A stretch of 55,493 bases of DNA from Lyngbya confervoides BDU141951 (GCF_000817775.3 NZ_JTHE03000038.1:1-55493), one strand, 5' to 3'. Positions 24,762-34,518 are shown, numbered from the stretch's first letter. Notes: generated from the sequence alone by a model not told the origin. Made by a program: numbers and translations.

Positions 24762-25128
24762 CTGCGCCAAAGCTGCGGTTGATATTAGGCTCATGGATAT
24801 TTTGCACAGCGGCCAGACCCACTGATGGTTGCCCTGTCCCCTCGCAGGGGAATTGACCGGCGATCAAGAGACGCTCTCCGTTTTGAACTAGAGGCGGTTG
24901 ACCCTGGGATCCTCCCCAGCTAGGGCAGCGGCACGGGGGAAACTGGGATCCGCCCTACCCAACAAGTTCCGTAATTTTACGGTGTTCAAATCTCCACCAC
25001 CTGTATCTAAGCAGATCAATGCTGTATGATAGGCAAATTATCGCCATCTTTGCCTAGCCCTGGACGGATGGAACCAGCCGATTGCCCCACAGCAGTTGGC
25101 TCTGACCATATCGCCGTTGCGATCGCCC
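24762..25128. other. Intergenic region before the GspE-N-like gene
   Basis: No gene is supported. A small hairpin CCCCTCGCAGGGG lies at about 24838-24850. TATGAT near 25025 is a reasonable -10 box. The stretch GTGTTCAAATCTCC near 24981 looks like a tRNA T-loop at first sight but lacks pairing arms. Confidence 0.4.
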
Positions 25129-25740
25129 ATGACTTTAACTGCAACCTCTTGCCCTCCTCCGACTCCACAGCGCCTGGGTGAACTCTTGCGAGAGGCCCAT
25201 TTGGTCACCGAGGCGCAATTACAGGTGGCCCTCTATGACCAGCAAGAGTACAGCCAATTGCGGCTGGGGGAGATTTTTGTGGCTCGCGGCTGGATTAACC
25301 AAAGAACAGCGGACTTCTTTGCCGACGAATGGGGCTGGGTTCGGGGCCAATCCCTCCGCAAACCCCTGGGGGCCTATCTCCACCAGGCTGGATTAATGGA
25401 CACCACCACGGTGGAGATTATTGTGCAAGAACAGCGCCACAATGGCTTCCGCTTTGGGGCGAACGCAGTGTTATTGGGCTGCATTGATCAACAAACCCTG
25501 GACTATTTTTTAGAGCATCTGTTTCCCGAGGAAAAAGATGCCGCTCCCTATGTCTTTAACAGCAAACAAACCCTCATCCAGCCCCAGTCTGAAATCCTAG
25601 CAGCCATTCGCCGATCCCAGCCCCCCAAGGATCCCTCAGGGACTGCTCCCTTTGAACTGAGGGAACGCACCGCTCCCAAAGCCTCGGCCCCAAGGCCCAC
25701 TGCCCCTGCAGAGGACGCCGACATTGCCTGGATTGGATAA
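25129..25740 (+). CDS. GspE N-terminal-like domain protein
   Basis: This 203-aa soluble protein has a tandem layout like the N-terminal (MshEN) domain of type II secretion/pilus ATPases: RLGELLREAHLVTEAQLQVALYDQQEYSQLRLGEIFVARGWINQRTADFF, then PLGAYLHQAGLMDTTTVEIIVQEQ. It lacks an ATPase domain. Similar stand-alone cyanobacterial proteins exist; MshEN domains in some homologues bind c-di-GMP, but I cannot confirm that here. The C-terminus is Pro/Ala-rich. The start at 25129 is chosen over a TTG at 25096. Confidence 0.65.
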   Translation: MTLTATSCPPPTPQRLGELLREAHLVTEAQLQVALYDQQEYSQLRLGEIFVARGWINQRTADFFADEWGWVRGQSLRKPLGAYLHQAGLMDTTTVEIIVQEQRHNGFRFGANAVLLGCIDQQTLDYFLEHLFPEEKDAAPYVFNSKQTLIQPQSEILAAIRRSQPPKDPSGTAPFELRERTAPKASAPRPTAPAEDADIAWIG

Positions 25741-25884
25741 AAAAGCAGGCGCCCTAGGGCTTGAGTCTATAATTTGGGCCTCTAAAGCTGGGCGCGCCAG
25801 TGGCCTGGATGCGCCATAAATTGGATGCGCCATCAAAAAGAGAGCACAAGGGGTAGAGCGGCAGGCTATGCATCAGGCGATTGA

Positions 25885-26475
25885 TCAGGGCGGCAGGAAG
25901 TTGAAGGGAAGCTGCACGCCTAGCTCTAGCAGCCGGAGATATTCAGCTTGGGCAACCTCCACTGCACCAAAGCGAGACAGGTGGGGATTAGGCAGCTGGG
26001 CATCGAAAAGGATAAAGTCGCGCGATCGCAGATGTTCCACCAGCTTGACCATGGCCACCTTAGATCCCTCCGGGATCTGGTAAAACATGGATTCGCCAAT
26101 GAACACCCGCCCAATCACAATGCCCAAAATCCCACCTGCCAGATGAGGGCCCTGCCAGGTTTCAAAACTATAGGCCCACCCCGCCTGATACAGGGCCTGA
26201 TAGATTTGCTTGAGTTCTGCGGAGATCCAGGTTTCAGGGCGGTTGGCGCAACCCGTCACCACGGCTTGAAAATCACGATTAATGGCGGAGGTAAAGCGAT
26301 TTTGGTTCAGAATCCGCTGAAGCGATCGCGGATAGCGAAATTGGTGGTCTAAGGGAATGAGGGTGCGCTGGCGGGTCGTATACCAGTGCAAGGGATCCTC
26401 GGAACTGTCCGCCATCAGAAAATAGCCCTGGGCGTAGCCACTAATAATGTCTTGGATATCTATCTCAAGGTCCAT
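25885..26475 (-). CDS. aat: Leucyl/phenylalanyl-tRNA--protein transferase
   Basis: Aat transfers Leu or Phe from tRNA to proteins starting with Lys or Arg, marking them for ClpAP/ClpS degradation. Landmarks are [130 protein letters not shown]. About 196 aa from the internal Met at 26475. The upstream DUF952 gene stops 6 bp before this start, so the two are probably co-transcribed. Confidence 0.94.
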   Translation of the reverse strand: MDLEIDIQDIISGYAQGYFLMADSSEDPLHWYTTRQRTLIPLDHQFRYPRSLQRILNQNRFTSAINRDFQAVVTGCANRPETWISAELKQIYQALYQAGWAYSFETWQGPHLAGGILGIVIGRVFIGESMFYQIPEGSKVAMVKLVEHLRSRDFILFDAQLPNPHLSRFGAVEVAQAEYLRLLELGVQLPFNFLPP

Positions 26476-26480
26476 GGGCA

Positions 26481-26810
26481 CTATTGCCACCTAACAAATG
26501 TGCCGTCACCATCGGGTTCCAGCCTCCACACGCGCACCACCGCGTCTAGGTTCAAAGGACCGTACAGATGGGGGAATAGGCCCTGTCCTGGGACTAGGTC
26601 CTCACAAAGAGGGGATTGCAGGCGGTCTCTAGCAATTTCCAGCAAAACCAGGTCTCTTTTTCCCGAAAAGAAGCGATTGGCCACCCCAATCACCTGCTGA
26701 TCCGTGGAAAGATGAATAAACCCCTCCTGATCCAGGGAGGCACATCGATACAAGCCCTGGGCCTGTTCCCAGGCCTGGCGCTCCGTAATATGAAATAATC
26801 GAGGGTTCAT
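26481..26810 (-). CDS. DUF952 protein
   Basis: This 109-aa protein matches the DUF952 family: [65 protein letters not shown] and [27 protein letters not shown]. The GFIHLST and FPHLYGPL motifs are diagnostic. The fold resembles ADP-ribosyl-handling proteins, but the reaction is unknown. The start at 26810 is the family start; seven upstream codons are probably not translated. Confidence 0.9.
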   Translation of the reverse strand: MNPRLFHITERQAWEQAQGLYRCASLDQEGFIHLSTDQQVIGVANRFFSGKRDLVLLEIARDRLQSPLCEDLVPGQGLFPHLYGPLNLDAVVRVWRLEPDGDGTFVRWQ

Positions 26811-26881
26811 TGCGGGAGAGTTCGTAAACAAGAGTTGTCAAGTTTGGCTAGCCCCAGAGGAGAGCCGTCGCCCAGCAAACC

Positions 26882-28162
26882 TCAGGGGTTAGGCCAGCTG
26901 CGATCAATGGTTTGCAGAACCGTGTCCAGATCTTCTCCGCCCACGTAGTCCACCATCCCCGTCCAAAAGGTCCCAGTTCCGACCTGGGCTGGCATGAGGT
27001 CTGATCCATCAAAGCGAATCGACTCTGCCTGCCTTAGGATCTGTGCCTGCCTTCGCATCAGCGGATTCCCGTAGGCGCTCAGGGGCACCCCCTGATGGGG
27101 GGTAATGTAGTTCTGACCGGCCAGGATGCGATGGGGTTGGGCAGAGATCAGGTATTCCATCATCGCCCGCGCCTCGGGCCGATCATTGAGCAAACTAAAC
27201 ACCAGTCCACCCACCAGCAGCGGCTTCCCCCATTGGGGGTTAATGCTGGGCAGCTCAAAAACATTGACATCGGTTTCCAGGTTCACCTTGTTCGGGAGGA
27301 AATCGATGATGAAGCTGGCCTGGCGATGCAAATAGCAGCCCGGCGGGTTGTCAAACAGCGGGGCTGGGGAGTCGCCGAAGGGAATGCTAACCACCCCGGT
27401 GGTTCCCCCCACCACCTGCCGAGGATCACGGGCAATGGCCCCAAAACGCTCAAAGGCCATTTTCACCGCCGGTGCGGTAAAGGGAATTTGCCGATTCACC
27501 CACTGATCGTAAACCTGCGGCCCCGCCGTACGCAGCAAAATACTCTCCACCCAGTCCGTGCCCACCCAGCCCGTGGCATCCCCGCTTTCCATCCCCAAAC
27601 ACCAGGGAACCGCTCCGGCCGCTTGAATTTTTTGGGTCAGGGCCTGGAGATCCGACCAGGTTTCTGGGATTTGATATCCCCTGGCCTGAAAGGCCTTGGG
27701 GTTATACCAAACGATGCTTTTAGGATCGGCCCGCATCCAAATGCCGTAGAGCTTACCCTCAACGGTTCCCAGTTTAACCCAGTCATTGCCATAGGCCTGG
27801 GCAAGCTGGCCTTGATCCAAAAACTCCAGGGGAACCAGATCTCCTTCCTGGGCTAAATTCGCCATCAGTCCTGGCTGGGGAAAGATGGCAATGTCCGGCT
27901 TGTTGCCCGCTTCCACCTTGATGGGCAGCACCGTTGCAAAGGCGTCGCTGCCTTCGTAGATCACCTCAATCCCGGTGGTCTGGGAAAAGGGGGCGATCGC
28001 CTGCTTGACAATGTCTCCCCCTTCTCCGGTGAGGGACCCAAAAATTTGGACCGGAGATGATGAGCTAGAGAGGTCAGCAGATCGCCCCTGACAAGATCCC
28101 AGCATGAATCCGATACTGAGCAGCCATGCCCAGCGCCCCCAGCCCCCGTGACCGAACTCCAT
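26882..28162 (-). CDS. ABC transporter solute-binding lipoprotein (carbohydrate type)
   Basis: The start GGWGRWAWLLSIGFMLGSCQG is a lipoprotein signal (lipidated Cys near residue 25). The mature part has the family 1 binding-protein fold: IFGSLTGEGGDIVKQAIAPF, GIEVIYEGSDAFATVLPIKVEAGNKPDIAIFPQPGLM, GKLYGIWMRADPKSIVWYNPKAF and EARAMMEYLISAQPHRI. It resembles the glucosylglycerol/alpha-glucoside-binding GgtB type, so an osmolyte or oligosaccharide is possible. No permease or ATPase gene is adjacent. A TPP-riboswitch-like sequence lies just upstream, which would instead suggest a thiamine-related ligand. ATG 28162 is used (TTG one codon upstream). Confidence 0.82.
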   Translation of the reverse strand: MEFGHGGWGRWAWLLSIGFMLGSCQGRSADLSSSSSPVQIFGSLTGEGGDIVKQAIAPFSQTTGIEVIYEGSDAFATVLPIKVEAGNKPDIAIFPQPGLMANLAQEGDLVPLEFLDQGQLAQAYGNDWVKLGTVEGKLYGIWMRADPKSIVWYNPKAFQARGYQIPETWSDLQALTQKIQAAGAVPWCLGMESGDATGWVGTDWVESILLRTAGPQVYDQWVNRQIPFTAPAVKMAFERFGAIARDPRQVVGGTTGVVSIPFGDSPAPLFDNPPGCYLHRQASFIIDFLPNKVNLETDVNVFELPSINPQWGKPLLVGGLVFSLLNDRPEARAMMEYLISAQPHRILAGQNYITPHQGVPLSAYGNPLMRRQAQILRQAESIRFDGSDLMPAQVGTGTFWTGMVDYVGGEDLDTVLQTIDRSWPNP

Positions 28163-28311
28163 CAACCTTGCCCCCTGAAAAGCAGATCAGGTTCATTGTA
28201 CGATCCAGGGTCTAGGCTCACCTGAACTTTTATGTCCTGCGTAATCTCGCCGCCCTGTGCCCCCCCAACACCTGGCGGTAGCCCCATTGTCCAGAGGACT
28301 GTCGGGGATGA
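28163..28311 (-). promoter_or_regulatory. Leader of the solute-binding protein gene with TPP-riboswitch-like core
   Basis: Reading the minus strand, ATGAACCTGATCTG (28183-28196 on the + coordinates) matches the most conserved TPP riboswitch segment (UGAACCUGAUCUGG). It is preceded by GGTGAGCC and GACCC and followed by CTG-CTTTT-CAG-GGGG, which could be a shortened P5 and the P4 3' side. The GGGGCAAGG purine run doubles as the ribosome-binding site. The P2/P3 part is poor, so this could be a degenerate riboswitch or chance. Confidence 0.35.
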
Positions 28312-30024
28312 TCAAGAGGAACTCCTCTGCACCGAAGCAGGAGCGGGTTGCGAAGCGTTGGTGCGCCAGAGCCGCTCCATATTTTTTGCCGGGATGGTTA
28401 AATGCAGCACATCGCCGGGATTGAGGATGGCCTCCAACAGATCCCAGCCGTGGATTTGCTGGTGGGAGGTCTGGAGATAGAGGGGCACCAAGTCGGCTTC
28501 AATGGCAATTGTCCGCACCGATTGCCCGCAAAAAGCGTGGGCTGGCGTAATCAGCAGCGACAGGGCAATCCAGAGCATATCGCCCGTCACCCCACTCCCG
28601 AGGATTCGCCCCCCCAGGGCTGCCGCAGCAAAGGCAGGAGCCGCTAGCTCAAAGGGGTTGAGAACCGCTGTAAAGTCAAAAACCTGGTTCATGCGGCGGG
28701 CCTGGCTGGGATGATTACTGCGCACAATCACCGTGAGCTTCGGGGCAAGCTCCTTCGCCGTCAGCGCAATTTCCAGGTTGCTCATGTCCTCGTTGGTGAC
28801 CGCAAGCAGGGCGCTGGCCTGGTCAATATTGGTGCTCTTGAGGGTTAGGGGCAGGCTGGCATCGGCCACAACCACCGGAATTTGCTGCGATCGCGCCATG
28901 CACAGAAAGCGATTTTCCGCATCTCGCTCCACCACCACAATTTCATGGCCCTGACGACGGAGCTGCTGGGCAATCTCCACACCAACCCCCCCCAACCCGC
29001 AGATAATATAGTGATTCTTATAGGGAATCCGGGCCACATCCCAAAAGCTCCGCAGCCGCGTTCCCAACACCAAATCATTGAGCAGAGCATAGAAAACGCC
29101 AATCACCCCCGCCCCTAGCAGCATCATCACCACCGTGAAGAACTTCAGCACAGCGGAGGACTTCTCAGCAATATCTTCATTGCCACCTGCCCCGGTAATC
29201 ATGCCCACGGAAAAATAAAGGGCATCCACAAGGGTTCCCTGCTCCCAGCCGAAATAGGCATAGGTCATGGTGGCCAGGGCAATGGTCACCAGCAGCGAAC
29301 AGGTCACCACCAGCCCGGAGCGCAAATGCCGTTGAAACTGAGCCACCCAAAGCAAGCCCTTGCGGAACATCTCTCCCAGAGAGGATCGTCGGGTCTCCAC
29401 CGCCGGTTTAGTGCCAATGATCAGGCGATCGCCCGCCTGCAGCCGACGCTTGAGGTTCATGGCCTCCACCAGGCTAATTTCCTGATCCGAAGTCAGGTAG
29501 TGAATTAGCATGCGGTTGCGATCCTCCCACAGATCATGCAGCTGGCGACCGCACCAGGGATGATGGGCATGGATACATTCTTCGTAAATGGGCCAAATTT
29601 TCTGAAACAGGCGCAGGTGACCAATGGCCACCTTGTCCATCGCTGCAAAGGCAAAAATCGGTCCCGATAGATCGGCCACGCTCATGGTTGCATGGTCGGG
29701 AAGCGTTCGATCCAGGCGATCGCCCAGGCGCTGATTAAACAGGCGGTTAATGACCCGAATGCGCGGATTGAGCAGGCGAACCTGCAGCAGAATTTCTAGA
29801 TTGCGAGCATCATCGCTGGTGGCAATCACGATGGTCTGTGCCGTTTGAACCTGCGCCCGCTGCAAGGTATCCTCCCGCAGCAGATCCCCCACGATCACCT
29901 CCGGATCCTGGGGAAGCGCCGTGTCATGGACCCCCACCACGGCAGCCCCCTGCTGACGGAGCAGACAAAAAATTCGATAGCCGATGGCATCTAGACCGTA
30001 AACAATGATTTGGGGCAAGGCCAT
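28312..30024 (-). CDS. Ion channel with two RCK/TrkA-N domains and an atypical filter
   Basis: The 570-aa protein has an N-terminal Rossmann/RCK region (about 5-210), two membrane helices around a re-entrant pore loop (about 236-320) and a second RCK domain beginning IICGLGGVGVEIAQQLRRQG (about 340-480), with a C-terminal lobe. This is the plan of potassium channels gated by nucleotides. The pore loop reads YFSVGMITGAGGNEDI (about 270-285), without the usual TVGYGD potassium filter. The first RCK also has a degenerate nucleotide loop (YGLDAIG). It may therefore not be potassium-selective. ATG 30024 is used. Confidence 0.8.
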   Translation of the reverse strand: MALPQIIVYGLDAIGYRIFCLLRQQGAAVVGVHDTALPQDPEVIVGDLLREDTLQRAQVQTAQTIVIATSDDARNLEILLQVRLLNPRIRVINRLFNQRLGDRLDRTLPDHATMSVADLSGPIFAFAAMDKVAIGHLRLFQKIWPIYEECIHAHHPWCGRQLHDLWEDRNRMLIHYLTSDQEISLVEAMNLKRRLQAGDRLIIGTKPAVETRRSSLGEMFRKGLLWVAQFQRHLRSGLVVTCSLLVTIALATMTYAYFGWEQGTLVDALYFSVGMITGAGGNEDIAEKSSAVLKFFTVVMMLLGAGVIGVFYALLNDLVLGTRLRSFWDVARIPYKNHYIICGLGGVGVEIAQQLRRQGHEIVVVERDAENRFLCMARSQQIPVVVADASLPLTLKSTNIDQASALLAVTNEDMSNLEIALTAKELAPKLTVIVRSNHPSQARRMNQVFDFTAVLNPFELAAPAFAAAALGGRILGSGVTGDMLWIALSLLITPAHAFCGQSVRTIAIEADLVPLYLQTSHQQIHGWDLLEAILNPGDVLHLTIPAKNMERLWRTNASQPAPASVQRSSS

Positions 30025-30222
30025 GGGATTCAACCCGGCAAAAAACAGCGGCGCTAGATAACCAGCGTAAAAAGGGAGTTCACATTGAATCTGTAACCCC
30101 GATTACCCTTTGGTCACAAAGCCGGTCAGGCCGCAAAAAGCTTTAGATTTTCTTCGCACTTTCGATTTTCTTTGCAACGAAAGGCCCCAGAAACCAGAGG
30201 TGTAAGGCCCCCCAGACAAAAC

Positions 30223-30247
30223 AGGATCGCACTTCGAGTGCGATCCT
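30223..30247 (-). terminator. Terminator of glnN
   Basis: The perfect 10-bp arms AGGATCGCAC/GTGCGATCCT enclose a 5-nt loop. On the minus strand, GTTTTG follows. It lies about 120 bp beyond the glnN stop. Confidence 0.8.
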
Positions 30248-30368
30248 GAGGCAAGGTACATGAATCAGCCGAGGTGCCGGGCCATCCCAAGGATGAACGA
30301 GCCAAGGGCCTAGACCATCGTGGCCTCTTGGCACATCAAACCTGCAATGACCCGGCTGAGGAAAACGG

Positions 30369-32543
30369 TTACTTAATGAACAGCATTTCCTGATACTTCG
30401 GCAGGGGCCAAAATTCATCCCCCACCTCTGCTTCCAGGGCATCCGCAGCCGTCCGCACCTGATTCATCAAGGGCAGAAGGGTTTTGGCACAGTACAGCAT
30501 GTGATCGGCCGTCGAGGCAAAGCCCTCCTTTTCTAAGGCCTCACAGAGTTGATCCGTAGACTGCTTGAGGTCTGTGGTCAAACCCGCAACCTTTTTAGCG
30601 CTCTCTTTTTCAAAGTCAATTCCCAGGCCCGACAGCGTAGCAATGGTGTTCGATAACTTGGACAGGTACTCCACGGAAGCCGGATAAATGAGCGTCTTGG
30701 CCATGTCTACCACGAGCTTCGCTTCCACCTCAACCGAGAGAATATACTGCTCCGAATAAACTTCGTAGCGACTCTCTAGCTCTACGGGCGAGAGGACGCC
30801 GGTGCGGGTAAACAACTCCTGCACATAGGCCTGCCGGAGATGGGGCAGGGCATCGGCCGTGGTGGGCAGATTGAGTAGGCCCCGATCCTCAACAGCAGTG
30901 CGATGCCATTCAGGAGAATAACCGTTGCCGCCAAACACCACCGCGCCGTGCTGGTTCATAATTTCCTTAAGCACCACCAGAATGGCTTGATGTTGGTCTA
31001 CCCCCTTACCCAGCTCACTCTCCAAGCGATCGGCAACCCAATCCAGGGAATCAGCCAGCATGGTATTGAGGACAATTAAGGGCCCTGATACGGACTGGCT
31101 TGACCCCACCGCCCGAAATTCAAAGCGGTTTCCAGTGAAGGCAAAGGGAGAGGTGCGGTTGCGATCGCCGGCATCTTTGGTCAGCTTGGGCAGAATATCG
31201 ACCCCCAAATCCATCACATCCTTGGCTTTGGAATTGCTCACGGACCCTGTTTTAATTTGCTCAAAGACCTCTTCAAGCTGAGTTCCCAGATACACCGACA
31301 TAATGGCTGGCGGCGCTTCGTTGGCCCCCAGGCGGTGGTCATTGCTGGCAGTGGCGATGGCAGCCCGCATCAAGGGACCATACTGGTGGACGCCCCGAAT
31401 CACCGCGCCGCAGAACAGCAAGAACTGGGCGTTTTCGTGGGGAGAATCGCCTGGATCTAGCAAATTCCCCTGGGTCGCATTCCCAATGGACCAGTTCACG
31501 TGCTTACCAGATCCGTTAATGCCAGCAAAGGGCTTCTCGTGCAGTAGGCAGACAAAACCATGCTTTTTAGCCGTATGACGCAGCACCGTCATAATCAGCT
31601 GCTGGTGATCGCTTGCCACGTTGGCCGCCTCAAAAAAGGGCGCAATTTCAAACTGACCCGGCGCCACTTCATTATGGCGAGTCTTAGCAGGAATCCCCAA
31701 CTTATAAAGGGTCTCCTCCACATCCTGCATGAAGACCTGCACGCGATTGGGAATAGCCCCAAAATAGTGATCGTCAAATTCCTGGCCCTTGGCAGGCGCC
31801 TTCCCAAACAAGGTGCGACCCGCCAGCAATAGATCCGGACGACTCCCAACAAAGTTGGCGTCCACCAGGAAATATTCTTGTTCAGCCCCACAGCTAGAAT
31901 TCACGCGGGCAATGTCCTGATGGCCCAGCAACTTAAGAACGCGGTTTGCAGCTCGGTCCATGGCATCAATGGATCGCAACAGCGGCACCTTTTTATCCAG
32001 CGCTTCTCCGGTCCAAGACACAAACACCGTAGGAATACACAGGGTGGACCCATTGTCCGTTTCCATAATGTAGGCCGGACTGGTCACATCCCAGGCGGTG
32101 TAGCCCCGCGCCTCAAAGGTGTCTCGCAGCCCGCCGTTAGGGAAGGAAGACCCATCGGGCTCACCCTGCACCAGAACCTTGCCGGAAAACTCAGAAATTA
32201 CGTTTCCATCAGACTGCACCGAGATAAAGCCATCATGCTTTTCGGCAGTAGAGTTGGTCATCGGGTAGAACACGTGGGCATAGTAGAGCGCCCCCTTGGA
32301 GGTGGCCCAGTCTTTCATGGCAGTGGCCACTGCATCCGCCACCGATGGGTCCAGCGGCTGACCGTTCGTAATGGTCTCTTTCAACGATTTAAAAACCGTT
32401 TTAGGCAAGCTAGCCTGCATCTTGGTCAAATTGAAAACATTCGTGGCCCACATATCTTCCAGACGTTGGGGCGCCTTGGCTGGAATCAGGTCACGATTGG
32501 TAATTTGATAGATGGCTTGGGAACGAATGCCGTTTTTACTCAT
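30369..32543 (-). CDS. glnN: Type III glutamine synthetase
   Basis: This large glutamine synthetase (724 aa, the usual length for cyanobacterial GlnN) condenses ammonium and glutamate and is usually induced by nitrogen starvation. Landmarks are [72 protein letters not shown] and [24 protein letters not shown], all type III active-site segments. The C-terminal helical region (about 580-720) is typical. ATG 32543 is chosen over the upstream in-frame start at 32573. I found no convincing NtcA site upstream. Confidence 0.96.
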   Translation of the reverse strand: MSKNGIRSQAIYQITNRDLIPAKAPQRLEDMWATNVFNLTKMQASLPKTVFKSLKETITNGQPLDPSVADAVATAMKDWATSKGALYYAHVFYPMTNSTAEKHDGFISVQSDGNVISEFSGKVLVQGEPDGSSFPNGGLRDTFEARGYTAWDVTSPAYIMETDNGSTLCIPTVFVSWTGEALDKKVPLLRSIDAMDRAANRVLKLLGHQDIARVNSSCGAEQEYFLVDANFVGSRPDLLLAGRTLFGKAPAKGQEFDDHYFGAIPNRVQVFMQDVEETLYKLGIPAKTRHNEVAPGQFEIAPFFEAANVASDHQQLIMTVLRHTAKKHGFVCLLHEKPFAGINGSGKHVNWSIGNATQGNLLDPGDSPHENAQFLLFCGAVIRGVHQYGPLMRAAIATASNDHRLGANEAPPAIMSVYLGTQLEEVFEQIKTGSVSNSKAKDVMDLGVDILPKLTKDAGDRNRTSPFAFTGNRFEFRAVGSSQSVSGPLIVLNTMLADSLDWVADRLESELGKGVDQHQAILVVLKEIMNQHGAVVFGGNGYSPEWHRTAVEDRGLLNLPTTADALPHLRQAYVQELFTRTGVLSPVELESRYEVYSEQYILSVEVEAKLVVDMAKTLIYPASVEYLSKLSNTIATLSGLGIDFEKESAKKVAGLTTDLKQSTDQLCEALEKEGFASTADHMLYCAKTLLPLMNQVRTAADALEAEVGDEFWPLPKYQEMLFIK

Positions 32544-32876
32544 GACGATGTAACGAAAAGCAAGTGGATCCACACATACTACTTTAGACAGAGAAAAGAA
32601 GCACTAACGTTTAAACCCGGAAATTATTCCGCATCATTGGCTACCGTTTTCCACCTTGATCGATCCATTTTTTGAGTTTTTTTTTGAGTTTTTTTTGACA
32701 GACAAAAACCCCAAAAGGGGGCGTTTTCCCAGGTCTCAGCCTCTCCCATGGCATAGAGGAAAAAGCATAACTTATGCCCTAGTGGGAACCCTGCGCCCCA
32801 TTCTTAAATCTGGCCACCACCAGGTTTGGGAGGCAACCCCTGCGACGCCCAGACACCCTCGATGGCCACGGTATTG
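32544..32876. other. Intergenic region upstream of glnN
   Basis: This gap contains repeated T-run/GAG units (32668-32700: T6GAG, T9GAG, T8GAC) and a small CCCC-AAAA-GGGG hairpin (32709-32720) whose minus-strand reading ends in T5, a plausible terminator for the TPR gene. The glnN promoter must be here, but its boxes were not identifiable. Confidence 0.45.
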
Positions 32877-33395
32877 TCAATCTGCCTGCAGACCCTGTTG
32901 CTGAATCCAATCCTGCATCTGATCCGCGAGACGGGGATCACCCTGAGCCTCAAACAGTTGGGCTGCGGTTTGGGCATCTGCCAGGGCTGCTTGAGAGTTC
33001 CCGCTTTCCAAAAAGATGGCGCCGCGATTGGCATAGGCCTGGGCCTTGGCCGGATCCAGTTGCAGGGTCTGATTAAAATCTGCGATCGCTGAGGGGGAGT
33101 TTCCCACGGAATAGTAAGCCACGCCGCGATTGTAGTATATTTCCGGGTTTTGGGGAGAAAGCTCGATTGCCTGACTATAATCCGCGATCGCTCCCTGATA
33201 GTCCCCTTGAAGCGCCTTCCGAATCCCCGAGGTGTGGAGCGAAAGTGCGCGCTGCTCCCGGACTGAGGATGAGGCGCTAGTTTGCACCGTCGGACCAGCG
33301 GGGGTCACCAATCCCGTAGCGAACCCCAGATAGACGAGACCGCCCAGGAGGGAAGCAGTCCCCACAACCCAATAGAATCGCCTGGACGTAGCCAT
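32877..33395 (-). CDS. TPR protein with N-terminal membrane anchor
   Basis: The protein (172 aa) has a single membrane helix at about residues 8-28 (YWVVGTASLLGGLVYLGFATGL) and about three tetratricopeptide repeats: LHTSGIRKALQGDYQGAIADYSQAIELSPQNP, EIYYNRGVAYYSVGNSPSAIADFNQTLQLDPAKA and QAYANRGAIFLESGNSQAALADAQTAAQLFEAQGD. TPRs mediate protein-protein contacts, so a scaffold or assembly role is possible. The start at 33395 is preferred over the 26-residue longer frame, which has no family look. Confidence 0.87.
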   Translation of the reverse strand: MATSRRFYWVVGTASLLGGLVYLGFATGLVTPAGPTVQTSASSSVREQRALSLHTSGIRKALQGDYQGAIADYSQAIELSPQNPEIYYNRGVAYYSVGNSPSAIADFNQTLQLDPAKAQAYANRGAIFLESGNSQAALADAQTAAQLFEAQGDPRLADQMQDWIQQQGLQAD

Positions 33396-33580
33396 GGCTG
33401 ATGCTCCTCCGTGCCGCACCAGCACGAGTGTTGAAAGGTGCAGTGCGATAATGCAAGAGAGGTAACCTTTCAACTCTCATTATAGAGTTGAGACAAGGAT
33501 TGAGCGGCAGCTAAGCCATCCCCAAATCGGCACCGCTCTCCCTTGCATCAAGATCTCCATATTGTCAAGAGGTGCATTGT

Positions 33581-34045
33581 ATGGCGCTGACCCTAACATC
33601 CCCAGCCTTTTCTGATCAGGGAGCTATTCCAAAGCGCCATACCTGCCAGGGACCGGATCTGTCCCCTCCCTTGGCCTGGACAGGCGTCTCGGAGGCCACC
33701 AAAAGCCTGGTCTTGATCGTGGATGATCCGGATGCCCCCGATCCGGCTGCACCCAAGATGACCTGGGTCCATTGGCTGTTGTTCAATATTCCACCCCAGA
33801 CCCAGGGCTTGCCGGAAGGCGTACAACGGCTACCCGCCGGTACACAGGTCGGTCTGAACGACTTCAAGACGCTGCGCTATGGGGGGCCGTGCCCACCCAT
33901 CGGTCGTCACCGATATTTCCACACACTCTATGCCCTCGATACCTGCCTCGCCCTCACTCACCCCAGTCGGGATCAGCTAGAGGCTGCAATGCAGGGACAT
34001 ATCCTGGAACAGGCAGAACTGATGGGAACCTATCAAAAATTCTAG
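33581..34045 (+). CDS. YbhB/YbcL-type PEBP family protein
   Basis: The 154-aa protein matches the phosphatidylethanolamine-binding/Raf-kinase-inhibitor-like family: MALTLTSPAFSDQGAIPKRHTCQGPDLSPPLAW, LVLIVDDPDAPDP, WVHWLLFNIPP and RYGGPCPPIGRHRYFHTLYALD. The DPDAP and GPCPPxGxHRY motifs are diagnostic. No signal peptide. The biological ligand is unknown in bacteria. ATG 33581 follows AAGAGGTG. Confidence 0.92.
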   Translation: MALTLTSPAFSDQGAIPKRHTCQGPDLSPPLAWTGVSEATKSLVLIVDDPDAPDPAAPKMTWVHWLLFNIPPQTQGLPEGVQRLPAGTQVGLNDFKTLRYGGPCPPIGRHRYFHTLYALDTCLALTHPSRDQLEAAMQGHILEQAELMGTYQKF

Positions 34046-34060
34046 AGGCGGGTCGGGCTC

Positions 34061-34090
34061 AGAGTTCTCAGAGTTCTCTCTTAGAGTTCT
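34061..34090. repeat. AGAGTTCT short repeat, three copies
   Basis: AGAGTTCT occurs at 34061-34068, 34070-34077 and 34083-34090, between the PEBP gene and the secreted repeat protein. AGAG and TCTC runs around it are partly self-complementary. Confidence 0.8.
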
Positions 34091-34182
34091 CAGAGAGTTT
34101 CTAGGACAAACTCACGGCAGCCTTCTTTATCTCTCAGCCAGCCTCCCTAGAGTGAGAGCATTCAAAGATTGGAGATTCATCC

Positions 34183-34518
34183 ATGAAACGTTCTCAACTC
34201 ATCACCCGATCTGCCCTCACTACGCTCGCGCTGCTGAATGTGTCCCTTGCCGCGGTGGCTGAGCCCGTTCTCGTCACCCGTGGCCCCAACGGCGCCGCCC
34301 ATCTGGTGAATGCCAAGCACCTTCCCCGCGAAGCCCAGATCCAGCCCAACAGCGACCCCCATCCTTTTCCAAACTTGATTCAAAAAGGCCCTGGAGGGGC
34401 CTTTCACCTTGGAACGGAAAGGGCAAACCTCAGCCCGCCCCCCCTGACGAGTGGGTCTAGACCTCAGCGGCTGATTACGCGGGGACCCAACGGCGCAGGA
34501 TTTCTGACACATCCCTAG
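34183..34518 (+). CDS. Small secreted protein with RGPNGA repeats, 111 aa
   Basis: I do not recognise this family. The N-terminus is a Sec signal (KRSQLITRSALTTLALLNVSLAAVAEP, probable cleavage after AVA). The mature ~85 residues contain three similar blocks: LVTRGPNGAAHLV, LIQKGPGGAFHLG and LITRGPNGAGFLT, separated by Pro-rich linkers. No Cys is present. The gene is preceded by GGAGATTC and stands alone. The repeats may be a binding or assembly motif. Function unknown; coding status is supported by the signal peptide and repeats. Confidence 0.68.
   Translation: MKRSQLITRSALTTLALLNVSLAAVAEPVLVTRGPNGAAHLVNAKHLPREAQIQPNSDPHPFPNLIQKGPGGAFHLGTERANLSPPPLTSGSRPQRLITRGPNGAGFLTHP

Noticed and set aside
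24970-25000. tRNA T-arm-like GTGTTCAAATCTCC
   Set aside because: No 5-bp stem around the loop and no acceptor or anticodon arms in the flanks.
32544-32600. NtcA site (GTAN8TAC) upstream of glnN
   Set aside because: Only GTAN8TCC-like sequence is present and it is too close to the ATG to leave room for a -10 box.
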